Source: an uncultured Candidatus Saccharibacteria bacterium (GTDB taxonomy: Bacteria > Patescibacteriota > Saccharimonadia > Saccharimonadales > Saccharimonadaceae). Taken from it: a DNA stretch of 50,733 nt. The translations under genes were made by a program, and so were the position numbers. The DNA lies in assembly GCA_946804195.1 (NCBI GenBank), contig CAMPEU010000018.1, positions 1-50,733 of the forward strand. Reading direction: 5' to 3'. Position 1 is the first letter of the stretch. Each line of letters begins with the position of its first letter. Shown piece after piece: positions 43,482 through 50,733 of the stretch. The notes beneath the pieces were generated by a model, which was given only the letters and a program-made list of their open reading frames with translations, did not search any database and was not told the origin of the DNA.

Positions 43482-43574
43482 ATGCCAATAGCTATCAAGT
43501 TTGTGTCTACACGGCGCAAGCAGATCGCGGTGGATGTGGTGCCTGCCGAATGGCAGCTATATATAGCTCAATAA
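43482..43574 (+). CDS. Putative 30-aa small protein
   Basis: ATG at 43482 with AAAGGAG 11 nt upstream, ending TAA at 43572-43574. The product is basic at first (FVSTRRKQIAV) with a Trp near the end (VPAEWQLYIAQ). A hairpin (CTGCC/GGCAG) lies in the coding sequence. Family not recognised. The 120-nt untranslated leader and closely placed terminator also allow a regulatory RNA with a minor reading frame. Confidence 0.5.
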   Translation: MPIAIKFVSTRRKQIAVDVVPAEWQLYIAQ

Positions 43575-43591
43575 ATCCCATTTAGGGAAAT

Positions 43592-43622
43592 AAAAATCGC
43601 TCCAGGCACCGGAGCGATTTTT
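43592..43622. terminator. Bidirectional terminator
   Basis: AAAAATCGCTCC (43592-43603) and GGAGCGATTTTT (43611-43622) form a 12-bp perfect stem with a 7-nt loop. Serves the small transcript on the plus strand and the DsbA gene on the minus strand. Confidence 0.85.
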
Positions 43623-43630
43623 CGTTTGAA

Positions 43631-44302
43631 TTATTTGATTGCGTCTTCGACTAATGCTTTGAATTTCGTCAGGTCTGTCCACACATCACTTTCGAGATGT
43701 TTACCGTTGAAAAAGATCGTTGGTGTGGCGGATACATTGTCCTTGCGGCCTAGTGCTAGGTCGAAGTTTATCTTGCTACTGACCTTGCTAGAGCTCAGGT
43801 CTTTTTTGAATTTATCAATGTCAGGTACCGCTACCTCTTTGGCCATGTCAATAAAGAATGCTTGGCGATCATCAATCGATGCATTGGACCACGTTGTTTG
43901 TTGTTCGTATAAGATATCGTGCATTTCCCAGTATTTACCTTGAAGACCAGCTGCTTCGGCTGCTGCAGCGGCAACTTTTGCATTTGGATGAATTTGCGTA
44001 ATTGGATTGTTGCGAAAGATGAATGTTAAATCATCTTTATATTCCTGCGAGATTTCCTTTAGGATAGGATGTGCGCTTCCGCAGGCCGGACACTGAAAGT
44101 CGCCGTATTCAATGAGCAGAACCTTACCTTCACTCGATCCGAATACATGGTCTCCAATATTACCGCTAGCGGCAGTAGCTTTAACGATTTTATTGGTTTT
44201 TACTTCGCCCACTTGAACTTTGTCTTGCCGTGAAAGATAAATCAATCCTCCAAGTATGGTTACGCAAATGACGACAAAAATTATCCATGCATTTCTACTC
44301 AC
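43631..44302 (-). CDS. DsbA-family thiol oxidoreductase/disulfide carrier
   Basis: 223 aa beginning with GTG and a GGAGGA ribosome binding site. One N-terminal membrane helix (about 6-24) is followed by a thioredoxin/DsbA fold with C71-P-A-C74, the helical insertion, and a cis-Pro in SATPTIFFNG. Anchored on the outer face, it should oxidise cysteines of exported proteins; the Cys-bearing exported protein at 49282 is a possible local client. Divergent from the CBS-domain gene by 48 nt. Confidence 0.9.
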   Translation of the reverse strand: MSRNAWIIFVVICVTILGGLIYLSRQDKVQVGEVKTNKIVKATAASGNIGDHVFGSSEGKVLLIEYGDFQCPACGSAHPILKEISQEYKDDLTFIFRNNPITQIHPNAKVAAAAAEAAGLQGKYWEMHDILYEQQTTWSNASIDDRQAFFIDMAKEVAVPDIDKFKKDLSSSKVSSKINFDLALGRKDNVSATPTIFFNGKHLESDVWTDLTKFKALVEDAIK

Positions 44303-44338
44303 AAGATTCCTCCGTTACTACTTACTTCTATTATATAG

Positions 44339-44344
44339 TATAGT
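44339..44344 (+). promoter_or_regulatory. -10 box of the leaderless CBS-domain gene
   Basis: TATAGT ends 6 nt before the ATG at 44351; no ribosome binding site is seen. A second TATAGT lies at 44334-44339. Confidence 0.5.
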
Positions 44345-44350
44345 GGTCAT

Positions 44351-45250
44351 ATGACAACGCTATTGCTAATCACATGGGGTGTTTTATTCATCAGCTTAGT
44401 GTTTTTGATGGCAATCCGGCCCCGTCGTTCTCATCACAGTTGGTTCGAATTAAAACGAAGAGATGACCAAAAGACGATGCGTCGTGAGAGATTATTGGAC
44501 GATATCGTAGCAATCATTCATTTTTATGTTTACGTGTCCATTATTATGTTGGCAGTAACGTCGCTTGTTTTGTGGCAATGGTGGGGTCTTGCTGTCACTG
44601 TTTTTGTGGTGATTATTGCTATGATGGTCGGCTCGCGCAAAGAGTTTCAGCGGGGTATGACAAAAGCGTACGCACAATATGAAGACAAACTACTGAACTT
44701 TGTAGAAAAATTTTCATTTATAGGAAAAATTTTAGGTAGCGAGCAGTATCATGCATCAGATCAACATTTAGAATCAACCGACCAACTAGTCCATTTGGTT
44801 GAATCGGCGGGTCATATACTTTCTGCCCAGCAACAAATAATTATCAAACGTAGCGTTACATGGCATGACACACCAGTTCGTGAAATCATGACACCACGTA
44901 ATTCACTACGAAGCATCAAGCGCAAGGAATTATTGGGTCCGCTAGTGCTCGACGATCTACATCGCAGTGGCTTCACCAGATTTCCCGTTATTGATGGAGA
45001 TCTCGATTCCATTATCGGTGTCCTTAATATTACCGATTTACTCGAGATTGATGGCAACAGAAAATCGCAGTTAGTCGAAAAAATTATGATTCCCCAAGTA
45101 CTTCGTATAAAGGGCGAGGAATCGTTGCCGGTAGCTATGAAGCTTCTGCAAAAAAGCCACCAACACGTCATAATCGTTATTGATGAAGAGGGCAGAACGC
45201 AGGGTATGCTAACACTAACTGATATTACTGGCTCTTTGCTGGGTCAATAG
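44351..45250 (+). CDS. CNNM/CorC-like CBS-domain membrane protein
   Basis: 299 aa. Two membrane helices or a hairpin near the N-terminus (about 1-20 and 55-95), then a tandem CBS pair: VREIMTPRNSLRSIKRKE, FTRFPVIDGDLDSIIGVLNITDLLE and a second repeat ending VIIVIDEEGRTQGMLTLTDI. Related proteins handle Mg2+/Co2+ efflux or bind adenyl nucleotides. The full DUF21 domain of CorC/HlyC is shorter here, so the transport role is uncertain. Confidence 0.8.
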   Translation: MTTLLLITWGVLFISLVFLMAIRPRRSHHSWFELKRRDDQKTMRRERLLDDIVAIIHFYVYVSIIMLAVTSLVLWQWWGLAVTVFVVIIAMMVGSRKEFQRGMTKAYAQYEDKLLNFVEKFSFIGKILGSEQYHASDQHLESTDQLVHLVESAGHILSAQQQIIIKRSVTWHDTPVREIMTPRNSLRSIKRKELLGPLVLDDLHRSGFTRFPVIDGDLDSIIGVLNITDLLEIDGNRKSQLVEKIMIPQVLRIKGEESLPVAMKLLQKSHQHVIIVIDEEGRTQGMLTLTDITGSLLGQ

Positions 45251-45321
45251 TTCCAAGATGGTATTACGATGTGCAATAGTGTCTGGCGAAACTACAGATT
45301 AGATGGTAAAATATTACAGAT

Positions 45322-46635
45322 ATGACACGAACACTTATTAGAGATTTATCCCAAAAAATTGGCGAGACCGTAACAATTCACGGCTGGCTTCATAAAAAGC
45401 GCTTGCTTGGCGGGTTGAATTTTTTGACCGTTCGAGATCGAAGTGGTTTGGCGCAGAGCTTGATCGAAGACAAAGATGAAGTCGAAAAATTACGTGGCAT
45501 GCAGATAGGAACTGTCGTAAGGTTTACTGGTTTGGTTGTTGCCGATGAGCGTGCACCTGGTGGCGCAGAGCTTCACGACGTAAAAGTTGTGATTGATGTA
45601 CCGGTGATCGATGAGCCACCGATTGAAATTGACAAACCAATTAGCCACAAGCCAGAAAATCTGGATACATTGTTTGAGTATCGTGTTTTGAATATTCGTA
45701 ATTTGCAAGAACAAAAGATTTTCAAGATTCGAGGCAGCTTAACTCGTTATATTCGTGAGTATTTGACTGAACGCGAGTTCGTTGAAATTGACACCCCAAA
45801 GTTATTAGCAGAGGCAACCGAAGGCGGTGCGGAAGTCTTTCAGCTGGACTATTTTGGCAAGACGGCAACGTTGGCGCAAAGTCCACAGTTTTACAAGCAG
45901 ATGATGGTTGGCGCATTTGAGCGTGTTTACGAGATTGGTCATAGTTATCGTGCCGAACCAAGCGCAACAACTCGCCATTTGACCGAGCTAACGATGCTCG
46001 ATATTGAAATGGGCTTCGTAGAAGATCATGATGAAGTATTAGACACCGTAGGCGAGATGACGCAGTCAGTTCTAAAGCGTGCATATGAAGAGCATGCAAG
46101 TGATTTGAAATCTTTGAACGCGCCAGAGCTGAAACTGCCCGAAGATGGAAAAGTTCCTCGATTTACGATTGCAGATATTCACACCATGTATACAAAAGCG
46201 ACACAGAAGGATACGACGCACGAAAAAGATCTAATTCCAGATGAAGAAAAATGGATTTCGGAACATGCACGGAAACAACTAGGAAGCGACTTGGTTTATG
46301 CTGTCGATTTTCCGCGTGAAGCCGGAAAGTTTTATCACAAGTTCAAAGATGACGGCACTGTTGCATGGGGTGATTTGTTGTTTCGTGGTCTCGAGATTGC
46401 AACGGTTCCACTGCGTGAGAATAACTACAACAAGATGATTGAACAAATGACTGCGGCGGGACTAGATGTGACACATGACGGCTTCAAACATTATTTGCAG
46501 GCGTTCAAGTATGGACTGCCGCAACACGGTGGCTGTGGTTTTGGAATTGATAGGCTTGTTGAAAAAACGATAGGTCTTAATAATGTCAAAGAAGCGACCT
46601 TATTCCCGCGTGATATCAATCGCCTGGTTCCCTAA
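45322..46635 (+). CDS. aspS: Aspartyl-tRNA synthetase, archaeal-type
   Basis: 437 aa, short form without the bacterial GAD insertion. OB-fold anticodon-binding domain (about 15-100, VTIHGWLHKKRLLGG), class II core with motif 2 YEIGHSYRAEPSATTRHLTE and motif 3 GCGFGIDRLVEKTIG near the C-terminus. Such archaeal-type enzymes are commonly non-discriminating and charge tRNA-Asn too when GatCAB amidates the product; this is not shown here. The -10 (TAAAAT or TATTAC) lies within 4-9 nt of the ATG. Confidence 0.93.
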   Translation: MTRTLIRDLSQKIGETVTIHGWLHKKRLLGGLNFLTVRDRSGLAQSLIEDKDEVEKLRGMQIGTVVRFTGLVVADERAPGGAELHDVKVVIDVPVIDEPPIEIDKPISHKPENLDTLFEYRVLNIRNLQEQKIFKIRGSLTRYIREYLTEREFVEIDTPKLLAEATEGGAEVFQLDYFGKTATLAQSPQFYKQMMVGAFERVYEIGHSYRAEPSATTRHLTELTMLDIEMGFVEDHDEVLDTVGEMTQSVLKRAYEEHASDLKSLNAPELKLPEDGKVPRFTIADIHTMYTKATQKDTTHEKDLIPDEEKWISEHARKQLGSDLVYAVDFPREAGKFYHKFKDDGTVAWGDLLFRGLEIATVPLRENNYNKMIEQMTAAGLDVTHDGFKHYLQAFKYGLPQHGGCGFGIDRLVEKTIGLNNVKEATLFPRDINRLVP

Positions 46636-46638
46636 GTA

Positions 46639-47217
46639 GTGAAACTCTATCTATCATCGTATCGAGTTCCTCATCCCGAGAAGCTATTTGCTTTAATCGG
46701 TAAAGCACCTAATAGAGCAACGGGTGCAATTATCACTAATGCAAAAGATCGAAAAACACCAGAGCAACGCGAAGAAAAACTATCATTACTCGAAACATTT
46801 TTGTCTAGTATTGGGCTTACTAAAACAGTACGAATTAATTTATATACCGATCAGTTTGAATTGGCAGATTACGATTACATATATGTAGTTGGGGGTAATA
46901 CCTTTGACTTACGTCGAGCGATGTTAGAGACACAATTTGATGAAAAGCTAAGAAGGTACCTTGATGACGGTGGTGTGTATGTTGGTGAAAGTGCGGGCGC
47001 CGTTGTCGTTGGGCCGAGTTTACGGGGTTTCGAGATTATGGATGAGGCTCCCACAAAACCCTCGTGGGAGGGGCTCGGGATTATCGATACAATCCTTGTT
47101 CCGCACAATGACAGCATAGAGGATAAATTTAGAGGCAGAGCTCCGAGCATCAAAGCGAAAAACACTGACACGAACGTTAGGCCATTGAATGATGACGAAG
47201 ATTACGTCATTTCATAA
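46639..47217 (+). CDS. S51-family peptidase E-like protein
   Basis: 192 aa with a GTG start 3 nt after the aspS stop, so co-transcribed. YVGESAGAVVVGP carries the S51 nucleophile Ser in GESAGA; YIYVVGGNTFDL is the Gly-rich N-terminal motif and LVPHND has the His. Peptidase E cleaves Asp-X dipeptides and cyanophycinases share the fold. The protein is slightly shorter than typical (200-230), with a charged C-terminus. Confidence 0.8.
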   Translation: MKLYLSSYRVPHPEKLFALIGKAPNRATGAIITNAKDRKTPEQREEKLSLLETFLSSIGLTKTVRINLYTDQFELADYDYIYVVGGNTFDLRRAMLETQFDEKLRRYLDDGGVYVGESAGAVVVGPSLRGFEIMDEAPTKPSWEGLGIIDTILVPHNDSIEDKFRGRAPSIKAKNTDTNVRPLNDDEDYVIS

Positions 47218-47218
47218 G

Positions 47219-47254
47219 TTGTTAAATTAACATCAAATGATGTTAATTTAACAA
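47219..47254. repeat. 16-bp perfect inverted repeat
   Basis: TTGTTAAATTAACATC (47219-47234) and GATGTTAATTTAACAA (47239-47254) with a 4-nt loop, immediately after the peptidase gene. AT-rich with no T tract of its own, so it may be a weak terminator or a binding site upstream of the next promoter (47277). Confidence 0.7.
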
Positions 47255-47276
47255 TGACATACGAAAGCAAGAGTAC

Positions 47277-47282
47277 TATAAT
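47277..47282 (+). promoter_or_regulatory. -10 box of the leaderless 47289 gene
   Basis: TATAAT ends 6 nt before the ATG at 47289; no ribosome binding site. The 47289 and YtxH genes would be co-transcribed from here. Confidence 0.6.
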
Positions 47283-47288
47283 ATAAGT

Positions 47289-47507
47289 ATGGAAGAGTCA
47301 TCAGCAATTATCGTTTTACTAACGATATCAGTAATCTTGCTTTCAGTCGTTATTGTCGCGCTATTAGCAACGGTTACGCTCTTGGTTGTACGTGTAAATC
47401 GCATTGCCAGGAATATAGAAAAAGTTTCAGACAATGTCGCGGAAGCGACTGAGTGGCTTAGCCCCGTGAAACTATTATCAACAGTAATCGATCTTTTTCG
47501 GAAATAA
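47289..47507 (+). CDS. Small membrane protein preceding YtxH
   Basis: 72 aa. One long membrane helix (about 7-33, LLTISVILLSVVIVALLATV) and a short amphipathic helix (IARNIEKVSDNVAEATEWLS). Such small proteins commonly precede YtxH genes and resemble DUF948-like proteins. Function unknown. Confidence 0.65.
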   Translation: MEESSAIIVLLTISVILLSVVIVALLATVTLLVVRVNRIARNIEKVSDNVAEATEWLSPVKLLSTVIDLFRK

Positions 47508-47520
47508 GGAGGAAAATAAT

Positions 47521-47874
47521 ATGTCGAAACTATTTAAACTAGTCGTAGCAACAGCAACAGGCTTTTTTGCAGGTATCTTGGTTGCACCAAAGAGTGGCAA
47601 GGAAACTCGAGCTGATCTAAAAAAGAAAGCTGATGACGTAAAACTCGCGGCTGCAGAAGGAAGCGGAACTTTCAAGAAGGGTGCGGATACAGCAAAAAAA
47701 GAAGCTGCAGAGTTTGGTCGTAGTGCCAAAGCTACTGCCGAAAAAATTGCAGCGGAAGCGGCAGAACTAGGTGGCGAAGCGCGTACACGTGCGCGTCGTG
47801 TTAGCGATGATGCGGTAAAAACAGCCGGAGCAATCAAGACCGATGCCGAAAAGCATTTCAAGAAAAAAGACTAA
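47521..47874 (+). CDS. YtxH-domain protein
   Basis: 117 aa. The N-terminus (ATATGFFAGILVAPKSGKETR) is the YtxH signature; the rest is an Ala/Lys-rich helical repeat (KKKADDVKLAAAEGSG and similar) resembling late-embryogenesis-abundant proteins. General stress or envelope protein, role unclear. A GGAGG ribosome binding site lies in the 13-nt gap after the 72-aa gene. Confidence 0.8.
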   Translation: MSKLFKLVVATATGFFAGILVAPKSGKETRADLKKKADDVKLAAAEGSGTFKKGADTAKKEAAEFGRSAKATAEKIAAEAAELGGEARTRARRVSDDAVKTAGAIKTDAEKHFKKKD

Positions 47875-47886
47875 ATTTCTATCTAA

Positions 47887-47930
47887 TAACTAAAGAATAA
47901 GTGCTCGTACAAGCACTTATTCTTTAGTTA
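47887..47930. terminator. 19-bp bidirectional terminator overlapping msrA end
   Basis: TAACTAAAGAATAAGTGCT (47887-47905) pairs perfectly with its complement at 47912-47930 around a 6-nt loop. The right arm holds the msrA stop codon and last residues, so the hairpin belongs to both convergent genes. Confidence 0.85.
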
Positions 47931-48444
47931 ACCACTGTTCGTATATCTTGCGCGCTTTGATGATTTTGGGCTGTATAACAACTGAACAATAACCATTGCC
48001 TGGATTTTTATTAAAGTAATCTTGGTGATAATCTTCGGCAGGATAGAATTCTCCAAGCGGCACAAGTTCTGTGACAATCGAATCATTCCAGTGCTTCTTG
48101 GCGCGTTCTATTGCTGATTGGAACAACTCTTTCTGTTCGTCGTCATTATAAAACATCGACGATCGATATTGGGTACCGATGTCGTTACCTTGTTGATTAA
48201 TTGTTGTCGGGTTATGGATTAAAAAGAATAAATCCAAAATAATGTCTGCGGGTATAATGGATTCATCAAACGTTACTTGCACTGATTCAGCATGTCCGGT
48301 TGTTCCCATTGATACCTGATCATACGAAGGCGTTGGCATGTCGCCTCCTGTGTATCCACTAACGACGTTCTGAACGCCTTTGATGCGTCGGTAAACCGCA
48401 TCGAGGCACCAGAAACATCCGCCAGCAAGAGTAAATTTTGTCAT
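47917..48444 (-). CDS. msrA: Peptide methionine sulfoxide reductase A
   Basis: 175 aa. GGCFWCLDAVYRRI carries catalytic Cys10 with Cys13 next to it; GVQNVVSGYTGGD and GHAESVQV are also MsrA hallmarks. Reduces Met-S-sulfoxide in proteins. Leaderless: TATAAT on the minus strand (48456-48451) ends 6 nt before the ATG, and overlaps the promoter of the divergent mutY-like gene. Confidence 0.93.
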   Translation of the reverse strand: MTKFTLAGGCFWCLDAVYRRIKGVQNVVSGYTGGDMPTPSYDQVSMGTTGHAESVQVTFDESIIPADIILDLFFLIHNPTTINQQGNDIGTQYRSSMFYNDDEQKELFQSAIERAKKHWNDSIVTELVPLGEFYPAEDYHQDYFNKNPGNGYCSVVIQPKIIKARKIYEQWLTKE

Positions 48445-48450
48445 AATTCT

Positions 48451-48458
48451 ATTATACT
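48451..48458. promoter_or_regulatory. Overlapping divergent -10 boxes of msrA and mutY
   Basis: The plus strand reads TATACT (48453-48458), 7 nt before the mutY-like ATG; the minus strand reads TATAAT (48456-48451), 6 nt before the msrA ATG. Only 21 nt separate the two start codons, so the -35 elements must lie inside the opposite gene. Confidence 0.6.
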
Positions 48459-48465
48459 AGTACTT

Positions 48466-49257
48466 ATGAATCATGACGAATTTGTGAATGAAGTCATGCG
48501 ACGCGGCAAGGACCTATATAGAGACATGCCATGGCGCATCAATTTCAAGCCATATTATGTGCTTGTGAGCGAAATGATGTTGCAGCAGACGCAGGTTGAA
48601 CGTGTCATTCCAAAGTTTGAGTCATTTATTCTTGCATTTCCGAACATTGAATCGCTAGCAAAGGCGAGTTTGGCGGATGTATTGCGTGAATGGCAAGGTC
48701 TTGGCTACAACCGACGAGCAAAGTACTTACATGAAACCGCAAAGATGATAGTAGCGAATGGTAAGTTTCCGCATCGCCAAAAGGAGCTCGTTGTTTTACC
48801 TGGTGTTGGCAAAAATACTGCAGGCGCAATTTTGGCGTATGCCTATAATCAGCCGGCAATTTTTGTCGAGACGAATATTCGTGCAGTTTATATCGGACAT
48901 TTTTTTGCAAAGAAAAATGACGTAGATGACAGTTCAATTCGTGAATTACTCGAACAGACAATCGATAAAAAACATCCCAGAGAGTTCTACTGGGCGCTCA
49001 TGGATTACGGAACGTGGCTAAAAAAGCAAGGCGTTCAGCCGGGCCAGAGCCGGCATTACAAAAAACAGGTTCCGCTCAAGGGGAGTATTCGTGAAGTTCG
49101 TGGACAGATTGTTAGGATACTGAGTCACGGTGATATCACCCAAGATGCTTTGTATAAAAAGCTTCAAGCCGACCATCGTTTTGATGCGGCGCTCGCGGGC
49201 CTCATCAAGGATGGGCTGGTAGAAGAAACACGTAAAAAACTTCATTTGACCAAATAA
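48466..49257 (+). CDS. MutY-like adenine glycosylase lacking Fe-S cluster
   Basis: 263 aa. HhH-GPD core: SEMMLQQTQVERVIPKF with the catalytic Glu36, VLPGVGKNTAGAILAYA hairpin, and IFVETNIRAVY where Glu135 takes the place of the catalytic Asp. There is not a single Cys, so the usual C-terminal Fe-S cluster is absent, and the C-terminal MutT-like domain is missing. Instead residues about 205-263 look like a small winged helix. Presumed role: A/8-oxoG mismatch repair. Leaderless; divergent to msrA, another oxidation-repair gene. Confidence 0.8.
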   Translation: MNHDEFVNEVMRRGKDLYRDMPWRINFKPYYVLVSEMMLQQTQVERVIPKFESFILAFPNIESLAKASLADVLREWQGLGYNRRAKYLHETAKMIVANGKFPHRQKELVVLPGVGKNTAGAILAYAYNQPAIFVETNIRAVYIGHFFAKKNDVDDSSIRELLEQTIDKKHPREFYWALMDYGTWLKKQGVQPGQSRHYKKQVPLKGSIREVRGQIVRILSHGDITQDALYKKLQADHRFDAALAGLIKDGLVEETRKKLHLTK

Positions 49258-49281
49258 CATACAGGCGGGATAATAGACACA

Positions 49282-49815
49282 ATGAAATCAATAGTTACTA
49301 GCTTTGTAGTGTTTATGGCTTTTGTGGTATTTGCATTGAATGTACCCGTGCATGCACAGGGTTCGGGTATGACAGATGCGCATATTGCTAGCATCAAAAC
49401 CAACTGTCCGTTAGCCCTAGGTACGCTAGGTCGTATTCATGTCAATGATGCTCCTCAGTTTATCAACAGCAATCAAACTTACTTTTCAATCGGCGACAAG
49501 TTAATGGCACACTTGAATAGTAGGTTGACGCTCAATAAGTACGATGCAAGCATGCTCGTAAAAACAGCGAGTGACTTTAACAATGCGTTATCCAACTATA
49601 GGTCTGTGTATAAATCCTATGAAGAGATGATGTCTCAGTTGGTGCGTATGGATTGTCAGCGCGCGCCTGTTACGTTTTATGACAACGTAGCCGCCGCACG
49701 CGAGCAAAGGACTGAGGTACATGACGCCGTCGTGAGATTACATGAACTACTCAAACAATATCGTGACGACGTAAAAACATTTAGAGCTGAAAATCTGGAG
49801 GCTACAAATGGATAA
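49282..49815 (+). CDS. Exported protein of unknown function
   Basis: 177 aa. Signal peptide about 1-25 (FVVFMAFVVFALNVPVHAQG). The mature part is helical with two Cys (TNCPLALG near residue 40 and MDCQRAPV near residue 118) that could form a disulfide. GATAAT ends 7 nt before the ATG, giving a leaderless transcript. The last codons overlap the next gene by 8 nt. Confidence 0.6.
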   Translation: MKSIVTSFVVFMAFVVFALNVPVHAQGSGMTDAHIASIKTNCPLALGTLGRIHVNDAPQFINSNQTYFSIGDKLMAHLNSRLTLNKYDASMLVKTASDFNNALSNYRSVYKSYEEMMSQLVRMDCQRAPVTFYDNVAAAREQRTEVHDAVVRLHELLKQYRDDVKTFRAENLEATNG

Positions 49816-50170
49816 CATTTCTGGTTCGCATGATGAACTGCACGTACATGTACCGTGGTATCAGCAACGCTTATTGTGGCTTGTGAGCGGTAGTGTGGCA
49901 ATTGCATTCTGTCTGGTTCTCGTTGCTATGGCGCTTTACGCTTCTAGCGGATCTGCCCAGTTAGATATTAGTCGACCAGGGTATAAATCGGTACAAGATA
50001 AAGTCGATTCTACGTCTTTCGAGAGTTTTCCGGCAACCGGTGACGTTAACAAGAAAGCTATCGACGACTTTTTAGAGCTATATGACAAGCAAACAAAGCG
50101 AGTAAACAGCACTGACGCATTTTCTGGTAGCGCACTGACGGACGCTGCACTCGGCATTGCGGCGCCATAG
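49808..50170 (+). CDS. Single-helix membrane protein of unknown function
   Basis: 120 aa. A short cytoplasmic N-terminus (HVPWYQQ) precedes one membrane helix (about 20-43) and an outer segment without recognised domain. Overlaps the preceding exported-protein gene, suggesting translational coupling and perhaps joint function in the envelope. Confidence 0.55.
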   Translation: MDNISGSHDELHVHVPWYQQRLLWLVSGSVAIAFCLVLVAMALYASSGSAQLDISRPGYKSVQDKVDSTSFESFPATGDVNKKAIDDFLELYDKQTKRVNSTDAFSGSALTDAALGIAAP

Positions 50171-50182
50171 TTTGGATAGCCC

Positions 50183-50733
50183 GTGGCAGACACAGTGAAT
50201 CCAAATGATTTTGTTATTTCGCGCAAGCGCAAGCAATATAGGTTTGCGTTATTTCATAATAATCCTCTCTGTTTTCAGTCAGAAGAATGGACGAAGCGAT
50301 CAGTTGATGTCGTTGAGTTGGGTGCGGGCACAGCACTTTTTTCGGTCGAATTAGCATCGCGTTATCCAGAAAAAGAATTCGTTGCTATCGATGTCAAGGC
50401 AGATCGCCTGCAAAAGGGTGCGTACGAAGCCGTTGCACGAAAGTTAGAGAATATAAGTTTTATCCGTGCTCGTGCTGATCAGTTAGACCAGCTGGTTTCT
50501 GCTCATTCAGTGACATCGCTGTGGCTGACTTTTCCTGATCCGTTTCCGCGTAATCGTTCAGCCAATCGTCGCATGACCCATCCAAAGTTTTTGAGTATAT
50601 ATAAAAAACTACTTAGCCCTGAAGGCTCCTTATTACTCAAACACGATAATCAGGATTTTTTTGAATGGGGCATCAAGCAATTGATAAATGAAAAATGGAA
50701 AATTATCGAACAGTCATCTGGTTTACACAAATC
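50183..50733 (+). CDS. trmB: tRNA (guanine-N7)-methyltransferase, 5' part
   Basis: A GTG start at 50183 opens a frame that runs to the window end (183 codons). VELGAGTALFSVELA is the SAM-binding motif, VAIDVKADRL follows as motif II, and LTFPDPFPRNRSANRRMTHPKFL (split by reading only) is the TrmB signature for m7G46 formation. Only the C-terminal part is missing. Starts 12 nt after the previous gene. Confidence 0.85.
   Translation, partial: MADTVNPNDFVISRKRKQYRFALFHNNPLCFQSEEWTKRSVDVVELGAGTALFSVELASRYPEKEFVAIDVKADRLQKGAYEAVARKLENISFIRARADQLDQLVSAHSVTSLWLTFPDPFPRNRSANRRMTHPKFLSIYKKLLSPEGSLLLKHDNQDFFEWGIKQLINEKWKIIEQSSGLHK

Larger units (their letters stand above)
43251..43630. other. Intergenic region containing a small transcription unit
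   Basis: The 380-nt gap is not empty: a strong promoter (43327-43355), a 30-aa ORF with ribosome binding site (43482-43574) and a terminator (43592-43622) make a self-contained transcript of about 260 nt. The segment 43251-43320 shows no other feature. Confidence 0.6.

Noticed and set aside
1..50733. CRISPR array, insertion sequence or integrase
   Set aside because: No spaced direct-repeat array, no transposase or tyrosine/serine recombinase motif was found in any long frame.

Overview
The window looks like a chromosomal piece of a Patescibacteria/CPR bacterium, most likely a Saccharibacteria (TM7) relative. This is inferred from the gene mix: giant surface proteins plus a class F-like sortase, a short archaeal-type aspartyl-tRNA synthetase, YtxH, MMPL and DHA2 exporters, and very compact spacing. 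UGA is a stop (for example the gene ending at 6796), so the glycine-UGA CPR lineages are excluded. At least a dozen genes carry a -10 box only 6-7 nt before the start codon and no Shine-Dalgarno sequence, so many mRNAs should be leaderless.

Layout. (a) 1-678 is non-coding with short repeated hairpins and weak tmRNA-like motifs. (b) 679-6796 is an accessory block: six overlapping small winged-helix-like genes, the last with a HEPN-like domain (Rx4H), then a tRNA with a 40-nt anticodon loop, a second HEPN-like protein, a double zinc-ribbon protein, and a zinc-finger/PD-(D/E)XK-like nuclease candidate. This is the best candidate here for an undescribed (defence-like) system. (c) 7133-20708 is a surface block: a 2225-aa LamG/chitobiase-repeat adhesin, a 1249-aa tail-fibre-like protein with collagen-like, thrombospondin-3-like and S74 chaperone parts, a small membrane protein, and a 700-aa GLUG-repeat protein with a VPNTG sorting-like motif. 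(d) 28205-21201 on the minus strand is a tightly packed operon: adenosylcobalamin-dependent ribonucleotide reductase, DUF4430 (cobalamin-binder-like) lipoprotein/secreted protein, small integral membrane protein, cytochrome b561/molybdopterin fusion, NarK-like MFS carrier, histidine phosphatase and sortase. A divergent CRP-like regulator and a CRP-type palindrome at about -42 suggest its control.

(e) 29062-37860 holds housekeeping and transport genes: DUF1905/YdeI, a GH63-like hydrolase, an MMPL exporter, DUF1761, a decayed HAD gene, an ABC exporter, CorA, and a winged-helix NUDIX protein lacking one NUDIX-box glutamate. (f) 38035-43622 has a two-domain metallophosphoesterase-like protein, an AbrB-DHA2 efflux pair, and a small transcription unit encoding a 30-aa peptide. 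(g) 43631-50733 has DsbA, a CBS-domain protein, AspS, an S51 peptidase, YtxH, MsrA and a cysteine-free MutY divergently transcribed from overlapping -10 boxes, two exported proteins, and the 5' part of trmB running off the window.

All functional calls come from reading motifs by eye; no database search was run.
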